A stretch of DNA of 64,000 nucleotides, taken from Streptomyces sp. A 4/2 (lineage in GTDB: Bacteria; Actinomycetota; Actinomycetes; Streptomycetales; Streptomycetaceae). Position 1 is the first letter of the stretch; every line of letters begins with the position of its first letter. This document shows, piece by piece, positions 17,108 to 24,630 of this stretch. The notes under the pieces were generated by a model. The model worked only from the letters and a program-made list of their open reading frames with translations, had not been told where the DNA came from and did not search any database. The position numbers and the translations under genes are program-made. The DNA lies in NCBI RefSeq assembly GCF_940670765.1, contig NZ_CALNVW010000049.1, positions 144,343 to 208,342 of the forward strand, in the 5' to 3' direction.

Positions 17108-17890
17108 ATGTCTCTTCGGGATGCACCGAGGTCGTCAGAATTCAGCGGTGGCCAGGGCAGAGAGGCCGGCAGAAGGTACGGCCGCAGGGGCTATGGAGGC
17201 CTGCTGGTCGGGTTTGTGGCCCTGACCGTCAGCCTGTCGGGGTGCTCCGGCGGGGACCAGGACACCGCCGCATCGGTCAAGTCCTCAGCTGCTGCCTCGG
17301 CTTCGGCACACATATCCGCTTCTCCGTCTACTTCCGCGTCTCCCTCCGCCACGCCTTCGGTATCCCCCTCCGCGACTCCCTCGAAGAAGCCGGTCGTCAA
17401 GGAGACGGTGAGCAACTACGCCAGCTGGAACGTCCAGAAGGCCGTGGCAGACGCGCGCAAGCACCGGGTCACGTCGGTGTCGTACACGGACGCGAGCGAG
17501 CTGAAGCGCACCGTGGTGCACACCTCCAACTGGAAGGTGTGCTCGCAGACTCCGTCCGCCGGCAGCTACAGCACGGCCACGAAGCTCACGTTCAAGATCG
17601 TGGGTTCGGGCGAGTCATGCACGCACCCACCGCGCGCCTCGTCCGGCAGTACGTCCAGCAGCGGCGGGTCGTCCTCGTCCGGCGGCGCCGGCACCGGCTC
17701 GGGTGGAAGTACGTCGCCGGGCGGCAGCTCCACCAAGGCGCAGTTGTGCAGCATCCGTTCCAACGCCGGTAACTGCTACCACGCCGGGCAGTTCTGCCGG
17801 AAGGCCGACGTGGGCGCGACGACCACGGACGCGGCCGGGCGGAAGATCGCGTGTGGCTTCGAGTCCGGCTCCAACCGTTGGCATTACTGA
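17108..17890 (+). CDS. putative secreted lipoprotein with PASTA-like domain and Cys-rich C-terminal module
   Basis: 260 residues. After a basic start, a hydrophobic segment (GLLVGFVALTVSLSGC) ends in a lipobox LSGC at about residue 46. A Ser/Ala/Pro-rich linker follows, then residues about 100-165 resemble a PASTA domain: VQKAVADARKHRVTSVSYTD and NWKVCSQTPSAGSYSTATKL. A second Ser/Gly-rich linker leads to a C-terminal module with four Cys in LCSIRSNAGNCYHAGQFC and ADVGATTTDAAGRKIACG, a module seen at the end of several actinobacterial surface proteins. It probably sits at the outer face of the membrane and may bind cell wall. Start ATG after AGGGGGGTCGC. Confidence 0.75.
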   Translation: MSLRDAPRSSEFSGGQGREAGRRYGRRGYGGLLVGFVALTVSLSGCSGGDQDTAASVKSSAAASASAHISASPSTSASPSATPSVSPSATPSKKPVVKETVSNYASWNVQKAVADARKHRVTSVSYTDASELKRTVVHTSNWKVCSQTPSAGSYSTATKLTFKIVGSGESCTHPPRASSGSTSSSGGSSSSGGAGTGSGGSTSPGGSSTKAQLCSIRSNAGNCYHAGQFCRKADVGATTTDAAGRKIACGFESGSNRWHY

Positions 17891-17926
17891 GCAACGAGCG
17901 GTACAGAGATCACCATGCGGACCCGG

Positions 17927-17966
17927 TGTGCGAGGGGCAGGGCGTCCCGCGCTCTGCCCCCGCACA
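17927..17966. terminator. bidirectional hairpin terminator
   Basis: TGTGCGaGGGGCAGGGCG pairs with CGCTCTGCCCCCGCACA (17 bp, one bulged A, one G-U pair) around a five-base loop. It lies between the convergent lipoprotein and acetyltransferase genes. Confidence 0.75.
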
Positions 17967-17984
17967 GCAGGGTGGGTCGGGAGA

Positions 17985-18491
17985 CTAGATCCCGAAGGGT
18001 GCTGCGTAGTGGACAGTGCCGCTGGGCAATTGGTGGGCCTCGTCGAGGGACATGGCCATCATGGCCTCGTCCGGGACGTCGATGCTCAGGCCGATGCCGT
18101 GCGTCGAGGCGCGGATGAAGCCGAAGCGCGGGTAGTACGCGGGGTGTCCGAGGACGGTGACGTAGTGCTCGTCCATGTCCTTGGCGGCCCGGAGGGCGGC
18201 GCGGATGGCGGCGGAGCCTGCGCCGCTCCTCTGGTGCTCGGGCCGTACGGCGACGGGGGCCAGGCACAGGGCCGGGGCGTCGCCGATGTGGCAACGGGTC
18301 AGCAGCGCGTGGCCGATGACCTTGTCGTTCTCGTCGGTGGAGACGAGGGACAGGCCGTCGATCCAGGAGGAGTCGGCGCGGAGGGCGTCGACGAGGTCGG
18401 CCTCGCCGGAGGTCTCGAACGCGGCGAGGTCGATGTCGCGGATGGTGGCGATGTCGGCGGGGGTCTCGGGGCGGGTGTCCCAGGTGGTCAT
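17985..18491 (-). CDS. GNAT family N-acetyltransferase
   Basis: 168 residues in the YhbS-like GNAT group. LCLAPVAVRPEHQRSGAGSAAIRAAL contains the acetyl-CoA pyrophosphate loop (Q-R-S-G-A-G, residues about 82-87), and YYPRFGFIRA near the C-terminus is the typical GNAT closing motif. The likely role is acetylation of a small molecule or peptide. The start ATG (18489-18491) gives MTTWDTRPETPADIATIRDID; the same frame stays open upstream but reads as low-quality sequence. The 272 bp upstream to the membrane protein gene contain no supported gene. Confidence 0.88.
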   Translation of the reverse strand: MTTWDTRPETPADIATIRDIDLAAFETSGEADLVDALRADSSWIDGLSLVSTDENDKVIGHALLTRCHIGDAPALCLAPVAVRPEHQRSGAGSAAIRAALRAAKDMDEHYVTVLGHPAYYPRFGFIRASTHGIGLSIDVPDEAMMAMSLDEAHQLPSGTVHYAAPFGI

Positions 18492-18763
18492 GGTTGGGGT
18501 TCCGTTCGTGTGTGCACGGGGCGGGGGTGGGGCTGGGAACGCGCGGTGGCGTGGTCGCATTCGCCGCTGTGTTCGCGGCGCAGGGGTGGCCTCCCCCCGC
18601 AGCCATGCCTGCGCCTCGCCCGTCCCTGGCCTCGCCCGTCGGCGTGGGCGATCCGCTCGGTGTGCCGAGCAGGTGGCCACCACTGGCGTCGAAGCGGTGC
18701 AGACGGCATCTTCGGCCTGGATCTCAGCAGCGTAGGCGTAGGCGTCCACACGCTGCGCCGGAA

Positions 18764-19450
18764 TCATTCCTCGTCGAGGATCTCCCCCAGCGCGGAACGT
18801 GTCTCGGCGATCTCGGACTCGGCGAGTTCGTAAGCGCCGTGAGCCCGGTCCACAGCCTCCCTACCAATAGCCAGAAAGCCGAAGAGACCTGCGGTGAACC
18901 CAGCCAGGATTGCGCTGAACCTTGCGGCGCGGGCGGCTGATACCGCGTACCGGAGATTCAAGCGAGCTGCGGCTCGCTGCCCCTGTGCCCCTCGATTCCT
19001 CGCGGCCTCAGAAGCGTTGACCGTGCCTTTAGCGCAGACCTCCGCGAGGGCCGCGAAAACGAAGGTCAGAGCGACGACACCGCCGAAGGCCGCGCACACT
19101 GCGCCGAGAACGCTTCCGAGACGATCTCCCGTCGACGCCCGGCCCATGAGGGCTGCAACCACGCAGTAGCCCGACGCGCCGAAGAGCATGACAGTGAGCC
19201 AGGTCCAGCCGAACAACGCCTCTCCGGCCCCTACCCGCTCCTCGGCCTCTTCCTCTTCCGGCTGGTTCCCGGCAGGACGGGCTTTCCCGCGGCATCGCTG
19301 TCCCCGGAGTGCCTGAGGCACATCATCCCGGCCGTCACCCGGCGGCGCGTGATGGTTGTTGACGTCCCCGTACACGTCGCCTGCGATGAACACACCAGGC
19401 CCACGGTTGTGCTGCCCGCCCTGGCTCGGGGAATCACTCGTGAATGCCAT
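18764..19450 (-). CDS. three-helix membrane protein with N-terminal Gly/Asn-rich motif (candidate effector)
   Basis: 228 residues from the ATG at 19450. The N-terminus carries the motif QHNRGPGVFIAGDVYG (residues 13-28) that recurs at the C-terminus of the adjacent upstream gene. An acidic linker (QPEEEEAEERVG) is followed by three hydrophobic helices: LTVMLFGASGYCVVAALM, AFGGVVALTFVFAALAEV and ILAGFTAGLFGFLAIG, with a basic loop between helices two and three and an acidic C-terminus. The start overlaps the upstream stop by 17 bp, so the two are coupled. A membrane-perturbing effector triggered through motif contact is my inference; nothing enzymatic is seen. Confidence 0.7.
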   Translation of the reverse strand: MAFTSDSPSQGGQHNRGPGVFIAGDVYGDVNNHHAPPGDGRDDVPQALRGQRCRGKARPAGNQPEEEEAEERVGAGEALFGWTWLTVMLFGASGYCVVAALMGRASTGDRLGSVLGAVCAAFGGVVALTFVFAALAEVCAKGTVNASEAARNRGAQGQRAAARLNLRYAVSAARAARFSAILAGFTAGLFGFLAIGREAVDRAHGAYELAESEIAETRSALGEILDEE

Positions 19451-19526
19451 GCGCTGCGCCGTGGTTGATAGTGAGGCCGCCCTCGATGTTTCCGTTGATA
19501 AAGGTGCCCGTTCCGTGGTTGTGCTG
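19349..19526 (-). other. paired amyloid-like motifs in two adjacent genes
   Basis: Positions 19458-19526 encode the C-terminal motif of the first protein and 19349-19414 the N-terminal motif of the second. Aligned, they share Q-H-N-x-G-x-G-x-F-I-x-G-[ND]-[IV]-x-G and a trailing N-H. The DNA also shares the short string GGTTGTGCTGC at the motif start. Repetition at the facing ends of two coupled genes argues for homotypic contact. Confidence 0.6.
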
Positions 19527-19853
19527 CTCAACTACAGAGGTCGACCGGCCCTGCCAGGCCAGGGCCGACAGTTCCGCGTACGCGACCGGTTCCGACTCTG
19601 CCAGTCCCACGAGCACAGGGGCCCACACAGCCGCGGCGGCCCGTAGGACGGCCTCACGATCACCTGCCAGAGCCTGGACCACAGCGGCCCGGTCCCGGTC
19701 CAGACGTTCGAGTTGAGCTGCCGCCTCGTCCTCATGACCGCTACGTCGGCTCAGACGGCCAATTGCCTCCCGAACCCGCTGATACGCCTCCTGGGTCGCC
19801 TGGGTGAGAAAGGTCGCAGCCACAGTCGTCGCCGCGAAGGTCGCTTCGTCCAC
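19434..19853 (-). CDS. helical protein with C-terminal Gly/Asn-rich motif (candidate sensor/adaptor)
   Basis: 139 residues from a GTG that has GGGGGAG six bases ahead; ATG codons 4 to 10 bases further upstream are alternatives. Residues 1-105 are predicted helical, with an amphipathic first helix (FAATTVAATFLTQ) and a charged middle (DEAAAQLERLDRDRAAVV). Residues 110-132 form the motif QHNHGTGTFINGNIEGG with flanking TINHG, a Gly-spaced pseudo-repeat that is closely shared with the next gene. The layout (helical domain, then short C-terminal motif) is that of streptomycete proteins ending in RHIM/BASS-type amyloid motifs. I do not recognise the helical domain with certainty. Confidence 0.65.
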   Translation of the reverse strand: MDEATFAATTVAATFLTQATQEAYQRVREAIGRLSRRSGHEDEAAAQLERLDRDRAAVVQALAGDREAVLRAAAAVWAPVLVGLAESEPVAYAELSALAWQGRSTSVVEQHNHGTGTFINGNIEGGLTINHGAAHGIHE

Positions 19854-20106
19854 TCGCATCTCCCCCATCCGGTCGCAGCACTGTATCCACGTGCGCCCCA
19901 GACGGCGGCCGGAACGGCCCATCCCGCATTCGAGGCAGACTCAAGAGACAAATGCATTCAACTCAGATGTACCAGGGCCGGGCCGACTGGGTAGCTGTTC
20001 CCACTAGAGAGTCGGAGCCGTCGGCGTTGTTACCGAGGACCGCGTCCGGGGCGTCTGTCGGAAGCGCGGATGATCCGGTGAACAACGCCAAGAAATGGGG
20101 GCCTTC

Positions 20107-21108
20107 TCACGAAGTTCCCGTCGGCGGGGCGCTCCGTCGCAGGACCGTTCGTGCCGCGGTCAGCAGGGCTGTCAGCGCCGGGTGGTGGTTCCGCGGGAGC
20201 CAGACCAGGGCGGAGACCGACGGGGGGAGGTCGGCGACGGAGACATAGGCGACGCCGGGACGGGGGTAGAGGTGCTGGGCCGCGGTGGGGAGGAAGGTGA
20301 TGGCCTCGCCCCGGGCGACCGTGAGGAGCATCGATTCGATGTCCGGGGCCACCGGCCCGAAGCGTACGGAGGCGCCGTCCGGGCGGGGGTTGACGACCCA
20401 GTCGTCCCACCACAGCCGCGGGGCGCCGGCCGGGACGTCGACGACGGTTCGGCCGGACAGCTGCGCGAGGCAGATCTGCGGCTCGCCTGCCAGCGGATCA
20501 CCGGCGGGCAGGCATGCCATCCGGGGCTCGGTGGCCAGGTGCAGGGTCCTGAAACCCGGGGGCAGCGGGGGCCGCAGAAAGGCGACATCGATGTCCCCGC
20601 GCGCGAGGCCCTCGATCTGCTCGGTGAAGTCGACGCTGTGTATCTCGAAGGTGAGGTGCGGGTGTTGGGCGCGCAGTTCGGTGAGGATCGCCTGGGTGTA
20701 CGGCATGGCCGCCTCGGCGCCGATGGTGCCGATGGTCAGGTGCCCGCGAAGCTCCCGGGAGTGCGCGTCGGCGGTCCGGCGGATCCGGTCCAGCGCCGCG
20801 ATCACCGCCCTGGCGTCCGGTATCAGCGCGGCGCCGGTGTCGGTGAGCCGTACCGTACGGCTGGTGCGGTCGAGCAACGCGACACCGAGCCGGGTCTCCA
20901 GGGTGCGGATCTGCTGGCTGAAGGACGGCTGGGTCACGAACGACCGCGCTGCGGCCCGTCCGAAGTGCAGTTCCTCGGCCAGCACCAGGAACAGACGCAG
21001 CTGATGCGTTGTCGGCTCCGGGCGACTGGCGGCAGGCATGGCGTGCGGTTCGGACGTGCCGTTCGCGGGTTCCATGGAGGAAAGGCTATCGATCCGGCGC
21101 CATTTCAC
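20107..21108 (-). CDS. LysR family transcriptional regulator
   Basis: 333 residues. The N-terminal winged helix reads HQLRLFLVLAEELHFGRAAARS then QPSFSQQIRTLETRLGVALLDRTSR (two segments), the standard LysR DNA-binding pattern; the rest is a periplasmic-binding-protein-like effector domain with typical LTIGTIGAEAAMPY and DIDVAFLRPP steps. GTG start at 21108 with GGAAGG six bases ahead; internal ATG codons at 21075 and 21039 lack a ribosome site. LysR proteins usually control a divergent neighbour, but the next gene on the other side (SnoaL-like) is on the same strand, so the target is unclear. The 250 bp on its 3' side hold nothing supported. Confidence 0.88.
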   Translation of the reverse strand: MKWRRIDSLSSMEPANGTSEPHAMPAASRPEPTTHQLRLFLVLAEELHFGRAAARSFVTQPSFSQQIRTLETRLGVALLDRTSRTVRLTDTGAALIPDARAVIAALDRIRRTADAHSRELRGHLTIGTIGAEAAMPYTQAILTELRAQHPHLTFEIHSVDFTEQIEGLARGDIDVAFLRPPLPPGFRTLHLATEPRMACLPAGDPLAGEPQICLAQLSGRTVVDVPAGAPRLWWDDWVVNPRPDGASVRFGPVAPDIESMLLTVARGEAITFLPTAAQHLYPRPGVAYVSVADLPPSVSALVWLPRNHHPALTALLTAARTVLRRSAPPTGTS

Positions 21109-21321
21109 GCCCGGCCTTCCCCTGGTCTCCCCCTCCCACGGGTGCCAGCATCAGGGAGTCACTCGCTGGGAGGACTTCAGGGGAAAACCGGTCCCGGTCA
21201 GTGACGGGGGAAGCGCGATTCGCATCCGCGAGTGCGCTGTGACAGGGGCGACGACCGCACTCGTGGCGAACGGCGTCCCGAACACCGCGGAGCCCTGGGC
21301 AGTTGCGGTCCGGGGCTCCGT

Positions 21322-21738
21322 TCACAGTTCCATGCCTCTTCGTGCCTCGAATGCACCGGCGACGGCAAGGCTGTCCTCGTAGACGTGGTGCCGCGTGACC
21401 AGGCCGTTCTCGACCGTGAGGTGGAGGGCGAACCGCGCGCGGTACGCACGTATGGTCGACCGGGCGGTCAGGCGGATCTCGCCGAGCACGACCGCGTCGT
21501 TCCCGTCGACGAGGATGCGCTCGATCTCCGTCCCCACCTCCTCGGGCACGTGCTGCTCGGCGAGTTCACGGTAGTGGGCGGCCACGTCGTCCCGGGTGGA
21601 CCGGTGACGGATCCACGGTGTGGCGGTCCGGCCGTGCTCCGTCTCCGGCCAGTCGAGCTTCCAGTCGACCCGCGCGGCGTACAGTTCGGCGACGCGCGCG
21701 GGGTCGCCCTCGCCGATCCTGCCCAGCAGTTCCTCCAC
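21322..21738 (-). CDS. SnoaL-like / nuclear transport factor 2 fold protein
   Basis: The frame encodes an NTF2-like cone: VEELLGRIGEGDPARVAELYAARVDWKLDW at the start, GTEIERILVDGNDAVVLGEI in the middle and the closing strand HHVYEDSLAVAGAF. Such proteins are small cyclases, isomerases or stress proteins. The start is uncertain. GTG 21738 gives 138 residues, a normal length. TTG 21909 would add 57 residues of random-looking sequence. A good ribosome site, GGGGGAG, lies about 35-45 bases upstream of the GTG, but the codons at proper distance from it are ACA and GTC. A lost start codon is possible. Confidence 0.65.
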   Translation of the reverse strand: MEELLGRIGEGDPARVAELYAARVDWKLDWPETEHGRTATPWIRHRSTRDDVAAHYRELAEQHVPEEVGTEIERILVDGNDAVVLGEIRLTARSTIRAYRARFALHLTVENGLVTRHHVYEDSLAVAGAFEARRGMEL

Positions 21739-21994
21739 CAGCGTGCGTGTGTCGGTGACTGTCGACGTGACTCCCCCTCGATGCCGGGCTCGCGTCCTGG
21801 TGACGTGAGCCGGGACGGCCCATTGCTGGCAGCGCGGGAGCAGGAAGAAGGGCTTGCACTCCCCGGGCCTTCTGCCAGTCCGTGGTGACCACCAGATTTC
21901 CTCCCGCAAGCAACGCGCCCGATATGACGCCTTTGCCTGCCCCGTCGGATATTGGCAGCAACCGGGATGGCCACGCCAGGCAGAGCCTGGTTGA

Positions 21995-22390
21995 TCAACC
22001 GAACGAGTGAGGCAGCACGGGGAGAAGCGCCTCGCCGCGTACGCGAAAGGCCAGGTACGGGCGTACGGTCCACTCGGTCCACGCCCCCCGATGGCTGAGC
22101 GAGAAGCCGCAGGGCTCGCCGCGGTGCAGTGCGGCGATCGCGCCGACGCAGCCGCCCCCGTCGACCCAACTCAGCGCGCGGTGCCGCTCCATGGGCGGCA
22201 GGGTGTGCGCCAGTTCGCGTACGTCCGCACGGATGCGGCGGATCGCTTCGGCCGGTTCGGTGACGGAGCGGCGCGACGCCTCGGCGATCTTGTCGGCCTC
22301 CATGGTCCGGTAGGTGACCCGCTCGCACCAGAAGGCGGGCGTTACGGATGCGGTTGCGGTTACAGGGGCTGTGGATACGGAGTCGCGCAC
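21995..22390 (-). CDS. hypothetical protein, 131 aa
   Basis: A GTG start with an excellent AGGAGG seven bases ahead supports a real gene, as does strong GC bias at third positions. The protein starts VRDSVSTAPV, has a Thr/Ala-rich N-terminus, a helical middle (AEAIRRIRADVRELAHTLPP) and a Trp-containing C-terminal part (FSLSHRGAWTEWTVRPYLAF). No signal peptide or membrane helix. I do not recognise a family. It lies on the same strand as the DUF397/Xre genes but is separated from them by a hairpin. Confidence 0.65.
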   Translation of the reverse strand: MRDSVSTAPVTATASVTPAFWCERVTYRTMEADKIAEASRRSVTEPAEAIRRIRADVRELAHTLPPMERHRALSWVDGGGCVGAIAALHRGEPCGFSLSHRGAWTEWTVRPYLAFRVRGEALLPVLPHSFG

Positions 22391-22421
22391 GACGGGACCT
22401 CCTGACGCAGCGTCCGGACTA

Positions 22422-22462
22422 CCCCTTGCCCGCGGCCGGCGTGACGAGCAGCGGGCAAGGGG
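22422..22462 (-). terminator. hairpin terminator downstream of DUF397 gene
   Basis: CCCCTTGCCCGC (22422-22433) pairs perfectly with GCGGGCAAGGGG (22451-22462) around a 17-base loop; an overlapping shorter hairpin AAGGGG-CAG-CCCCTT (22457-22471) could compete. Both lie between the DUF397 gene and the next minus-strand gene. The surrounding 22391-22702 stretch holds no gene. Confidence 0.65.
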
Positions 22463-22702
22463 CAGCCCCTTTCTCGCTCCTCAACTGGCGCAAATTGAAG
22501 AGGAGTTGCGCACCTTCGGGCGTGGGCCTGCCGAGGAATCAGCCCGTGGCGACGCACTGCGAAGTTAGCTTTTGAGCCCATCCCGTATCAAGCGTTTGAC
22601 GTCTAACGAGTGAGACCTTTCGCCCGGATGAGTGTTACGCAACGAGACGGGCGGCCCCCACCTGCGCCGGTGGAGACCGCCCGAAGCGGGAGCTGGGCCG
22701 TA

Positions 22703-22897
22703 TCAGGCCAGGTCGTCGAACTCGCCCTCCTTCGCGCCCCCGAGGAAGGCGCGCAGCTTGGCCCGGGTCGTGTGGATGACCACGCCAGGGTTGTCGCTCT
22801 CGCGCATCAGGATCTCGCCTCCCTGCTCGGCGAGTTCGAGGCAGTTGTTCCCCTCCGGACCCGATGACTTCGAGGACTTGCGCCACTGAATTTCCAT
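22703..22897 (-). CDS. DUF397 domain protein
   Basis: 64 residues with the typical DUF397 layout: WRKSSKSSGPEGNNCLELAE at the start and VVIHTTRAKLRAFLGGAKEGEFDDL at the end (two segments). The ATG at 22897 has AAGG upstream; a GTG nine bases earlier is possible. DUF397 proteins are partners of Xre/DUF5753 regulators in streptomycetes, as in the bldB/whiJ/abaA families of loci. It lies immediately downstream of such an Xre gene (14 bp), so they form one operon. Confidence 0.9.
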   Translation of the reverse strand: MEIQWRKSSKSSGPEGNNCLELAEQGGEILMRESDNPGVVIHTTRAKLRAFLGGAKEGEFDDLA

Positions 22898-22910
22898 GGT
22901 TCTCACGCCT

Positions 22911-23762
22911 TCATACTTGTTGTGCGATTCTTCGGATGAAGTCCCGGGAACTCTCTGGATCGAGCGACCGCTCCTCGGTCCGGTCGAGCACTGCTCGATA
23001 GTTCACGAGACGAGTCTCGGCATCCAGAAAAGCAGGCCCGGTCGCGGTGTCCATCTGCACGGTGTCGAGCTGCGGGACGGAGCCGTAGACGTATTGTGTC
23101 GAACCGCCGGTCTCGGGGACACCGCCCGCCGCGAAGGGGATCACCCGAATGGTGATGTTGTCCCGGTCCGACTCCTTTAGCAGATGGGTCAGTTGACCAC
23201 GGGCCACGTTCGGTCCGCCGTACGTCATCCGCAGGGCAGCCTCATGGATGAGGAACGTACAGGCGGGCGGATCTTCGCGGTCGAGCACATCTCGACGCTT
23301 CAGCCGATGCGACAGCAACCGCCGCTGGCGTGCCGGGCTCGGCGGTGGCACAACTTCCCCGAACACAGCACGGGCGTAGTCCTCGTTCTGGAGCAGGCCG
23401 GGCATGAACATAATCTGCACCGAGCGGATACCGACAGCGTGGTGCTCCAGCTCGGCCAGATCGAGCGCACCGCTGGAGAAGTCACTGCGGTAGTCCTCCC
23501 ACCAGCCGCTTATGCGCTCTGCCGCCATGCCGGCGAGAGCATCGATGTACGCCGCGTCAGGGCACTCATAGTGACCGGCCCAGGTCCGCACCCGGTCGCT
23601 GCTGACGCCGAACCGGCCTGATTCGGTGTTGCTGATCGCGGTGCGGTCCGTGCTGAGCAGCGCTGCGGCCTGAGCGAGCGACAATCCGGCGTGCTCGCGC
23701 ATCTTCCGCAACTCAGTACCCAGACGACGCTGGCGCGCGGTGGGCGCCTTCCTCGATGGCAT
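22911..23762 (-). CDS. Xre-family regulator with DUF5753 domain (WhiJ-like)
   Basis: 283 residues. Residues about 12-70 form a helix-turn-helix of Xre type (LGTELRKMREHAGLSLAQAA and LLSTDRTAISNTESGR). The remainder is the DUF5753 domain with its landmarks IMFMPGLLQNEDYARAV, FLIHEAALRMTYGG and FLDAETRLVNYRAVLDR. The ATG at 23762 is preceded by AAAGGAGAGG, a clear ribosome site. It pairs with the downstream DUF397 gene and the divergent ATPase-fold gene, the three-part arrangement seen at whiJ- and abaA-type loci that influence development or antibiotic production. Target and signal are unknown. Confidence 0.92.
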   Translation of the reverse strand: MPSRKAPTARQRRLGTELRKMREHAGLSLAQAAALLSTDRTAISNTESGRFGVSSDRVRTWAGHYECPDAAYIDALAGMAAERISGWWEDYRSDFSSGALDLAELEHHAVGIRSVQIMFMPGLLQNEDYARAVFGEVVPPPSPARQRRLLSHRLKRRDVLDREDPPACTFLIHEAALRMTYGGPNVARGQLTHLLKESDRDNITIRVIPFAAGGVPETGGSTQYVYGSVPQLDTVQMDTATGPAFLDAETRLVNYRAVLDRTEERSLDPESSRDFIRRIAQQV

Positions 23763-23786
23763 CGACCTCTCCTTTTGTCGGATCCC

Positions 23787-23849
23787 AGTGTGACCCGTGC
23801 CCATTCGGCAGTCCACCTCGTTGAGTGAATGAGCCGACAGGGTCACACT
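23787..23849. promoter_or_regulatory. inverted repeat in divergent promoter region
   Basis: AGTGTGACCC (23787-23796) is matched in opposite orientation by GGGTCACACT (23840-23849), 43 bp apart, between the Xre gene and the divergent ATPase-fold gene. On the minus strand TTAGTG also occurs twice near the second arm. Candidate binding sites for the Xre protein; spacing suggests looping or two independent sites. Confidence 0.45.
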
Positions 23850-24002
23850 AATTAGCCCAATGCACTAACGTCGGTACTGCCGTCAGCAGAGCCCGAAGTG
23901 CAGCCATTTCAGCGCGCCTTGAGACCGGCGCGTCGATCCGGCCATCGCCACGGACAACGAGCGGCGCACCCGTTTCGGATCGAATCGCGTAGGGAGAACG
24001 AC

Positions 24003-24467
24003 ATGACCCCCGCCGCACCACGCCCCCCACAGGGCGGCGAGTTCTACCGCATCGCTCTGCCCAGTACCGCCAACGCCCCTTGCATCGCAAGGGACTTCGT
24101 GGCGTCGCTGCTCACCGTCAGCTGTCATCGCGGGCTCGTCGACGACGCCCGGCTCTGCGTCACGGAGGTGGTGACCAACGCCCACCGCCACACCCGCACG
24201 CCCCGGATCCAGCTCTGCGCGACCGTCAACCGCAAGCAGGTCACGGTCTCCGTGGCGGACAACGCACCTTGGTTCCTTCCGGTGTTCACACCCTCGGGTA
24301 CCGGCGACGAGTTGGAGTGCGGGCGGGGCCTGATGCTGCTCGACCGGCTGGCGTTCGCCTGGGGGTGGACCCTGCTGGGCGGCTGCGCCCCGGACCGTAA
24401 GGCCGTCTGGTTCACGCTCGCGCGGGCCGGGGCCGAAGGGGCCGATGAGGTCGGTACGGCCGCCTGA
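24003..24467 (+). CDS. ATP-binding protein, HATPase/anti-sigma RsbW-like
   Basis: 154 residues of the GHKL ATPase fold. The N box is CVTEVVTNAHRHT, the G1 box VSVADNAPW and the G2-like motif GRGLMLLDRLAFAWG. Streptomyces carries dozens of these stand-alone proteins, some of which are anti-sigma kinases; many lie beside Xre/DUF397 pairs, as here. ATG start with GGGAGA seven bases before it. Divergent from the Xre gene. Cytoplasmic. The specific partner is not visible; no anti-anti-sigma gene is nearby. Confidence 0.88.
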   Translation: MTPAAPRPPQGGEFYRIALPSTANAPCIARDFVASLLTVSCHRGLVDDARLCVTEVVTNAHRHTRTPRIQLCATVNRKQVTVSVADNAPWFLPVFTPSGTGDELECGRGLMLLDRLAFAWGWTLLGGCAPDRKAVWFTLARAGAEGADEVGTAA

Positions 24468-24630
24468 CCTGCGCATACAGGTCGAGTGCGGTCCCTTGGC
24501 AACGCAGCGGGACTCCGTAGCTCGTTGGAGTGGAAGCGCTGGGCTGATCCCTGCGGAGCGCAATCACTCTGTATACCTATGCCTACGGAGGGTTACCTAC
24601 ACGGTGACCCGTCAGCCAAGGAGCAAGCGC

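Noticed and set aside
21566..21961. Frame beginning MLPISDGAGKGVISGALLAG
   Set aside because: The first 35 codons look protein-like but the rest is an antisense-type shadow of the SnoaL-like gene. It might be a gene remnant; not enough to call.
21468..22328. A 286-codon minus-strand frame
   Set aside because: Out of frame with the two better-supported genes it covers; composition is Arg/Pro/Ser-rich throughout.
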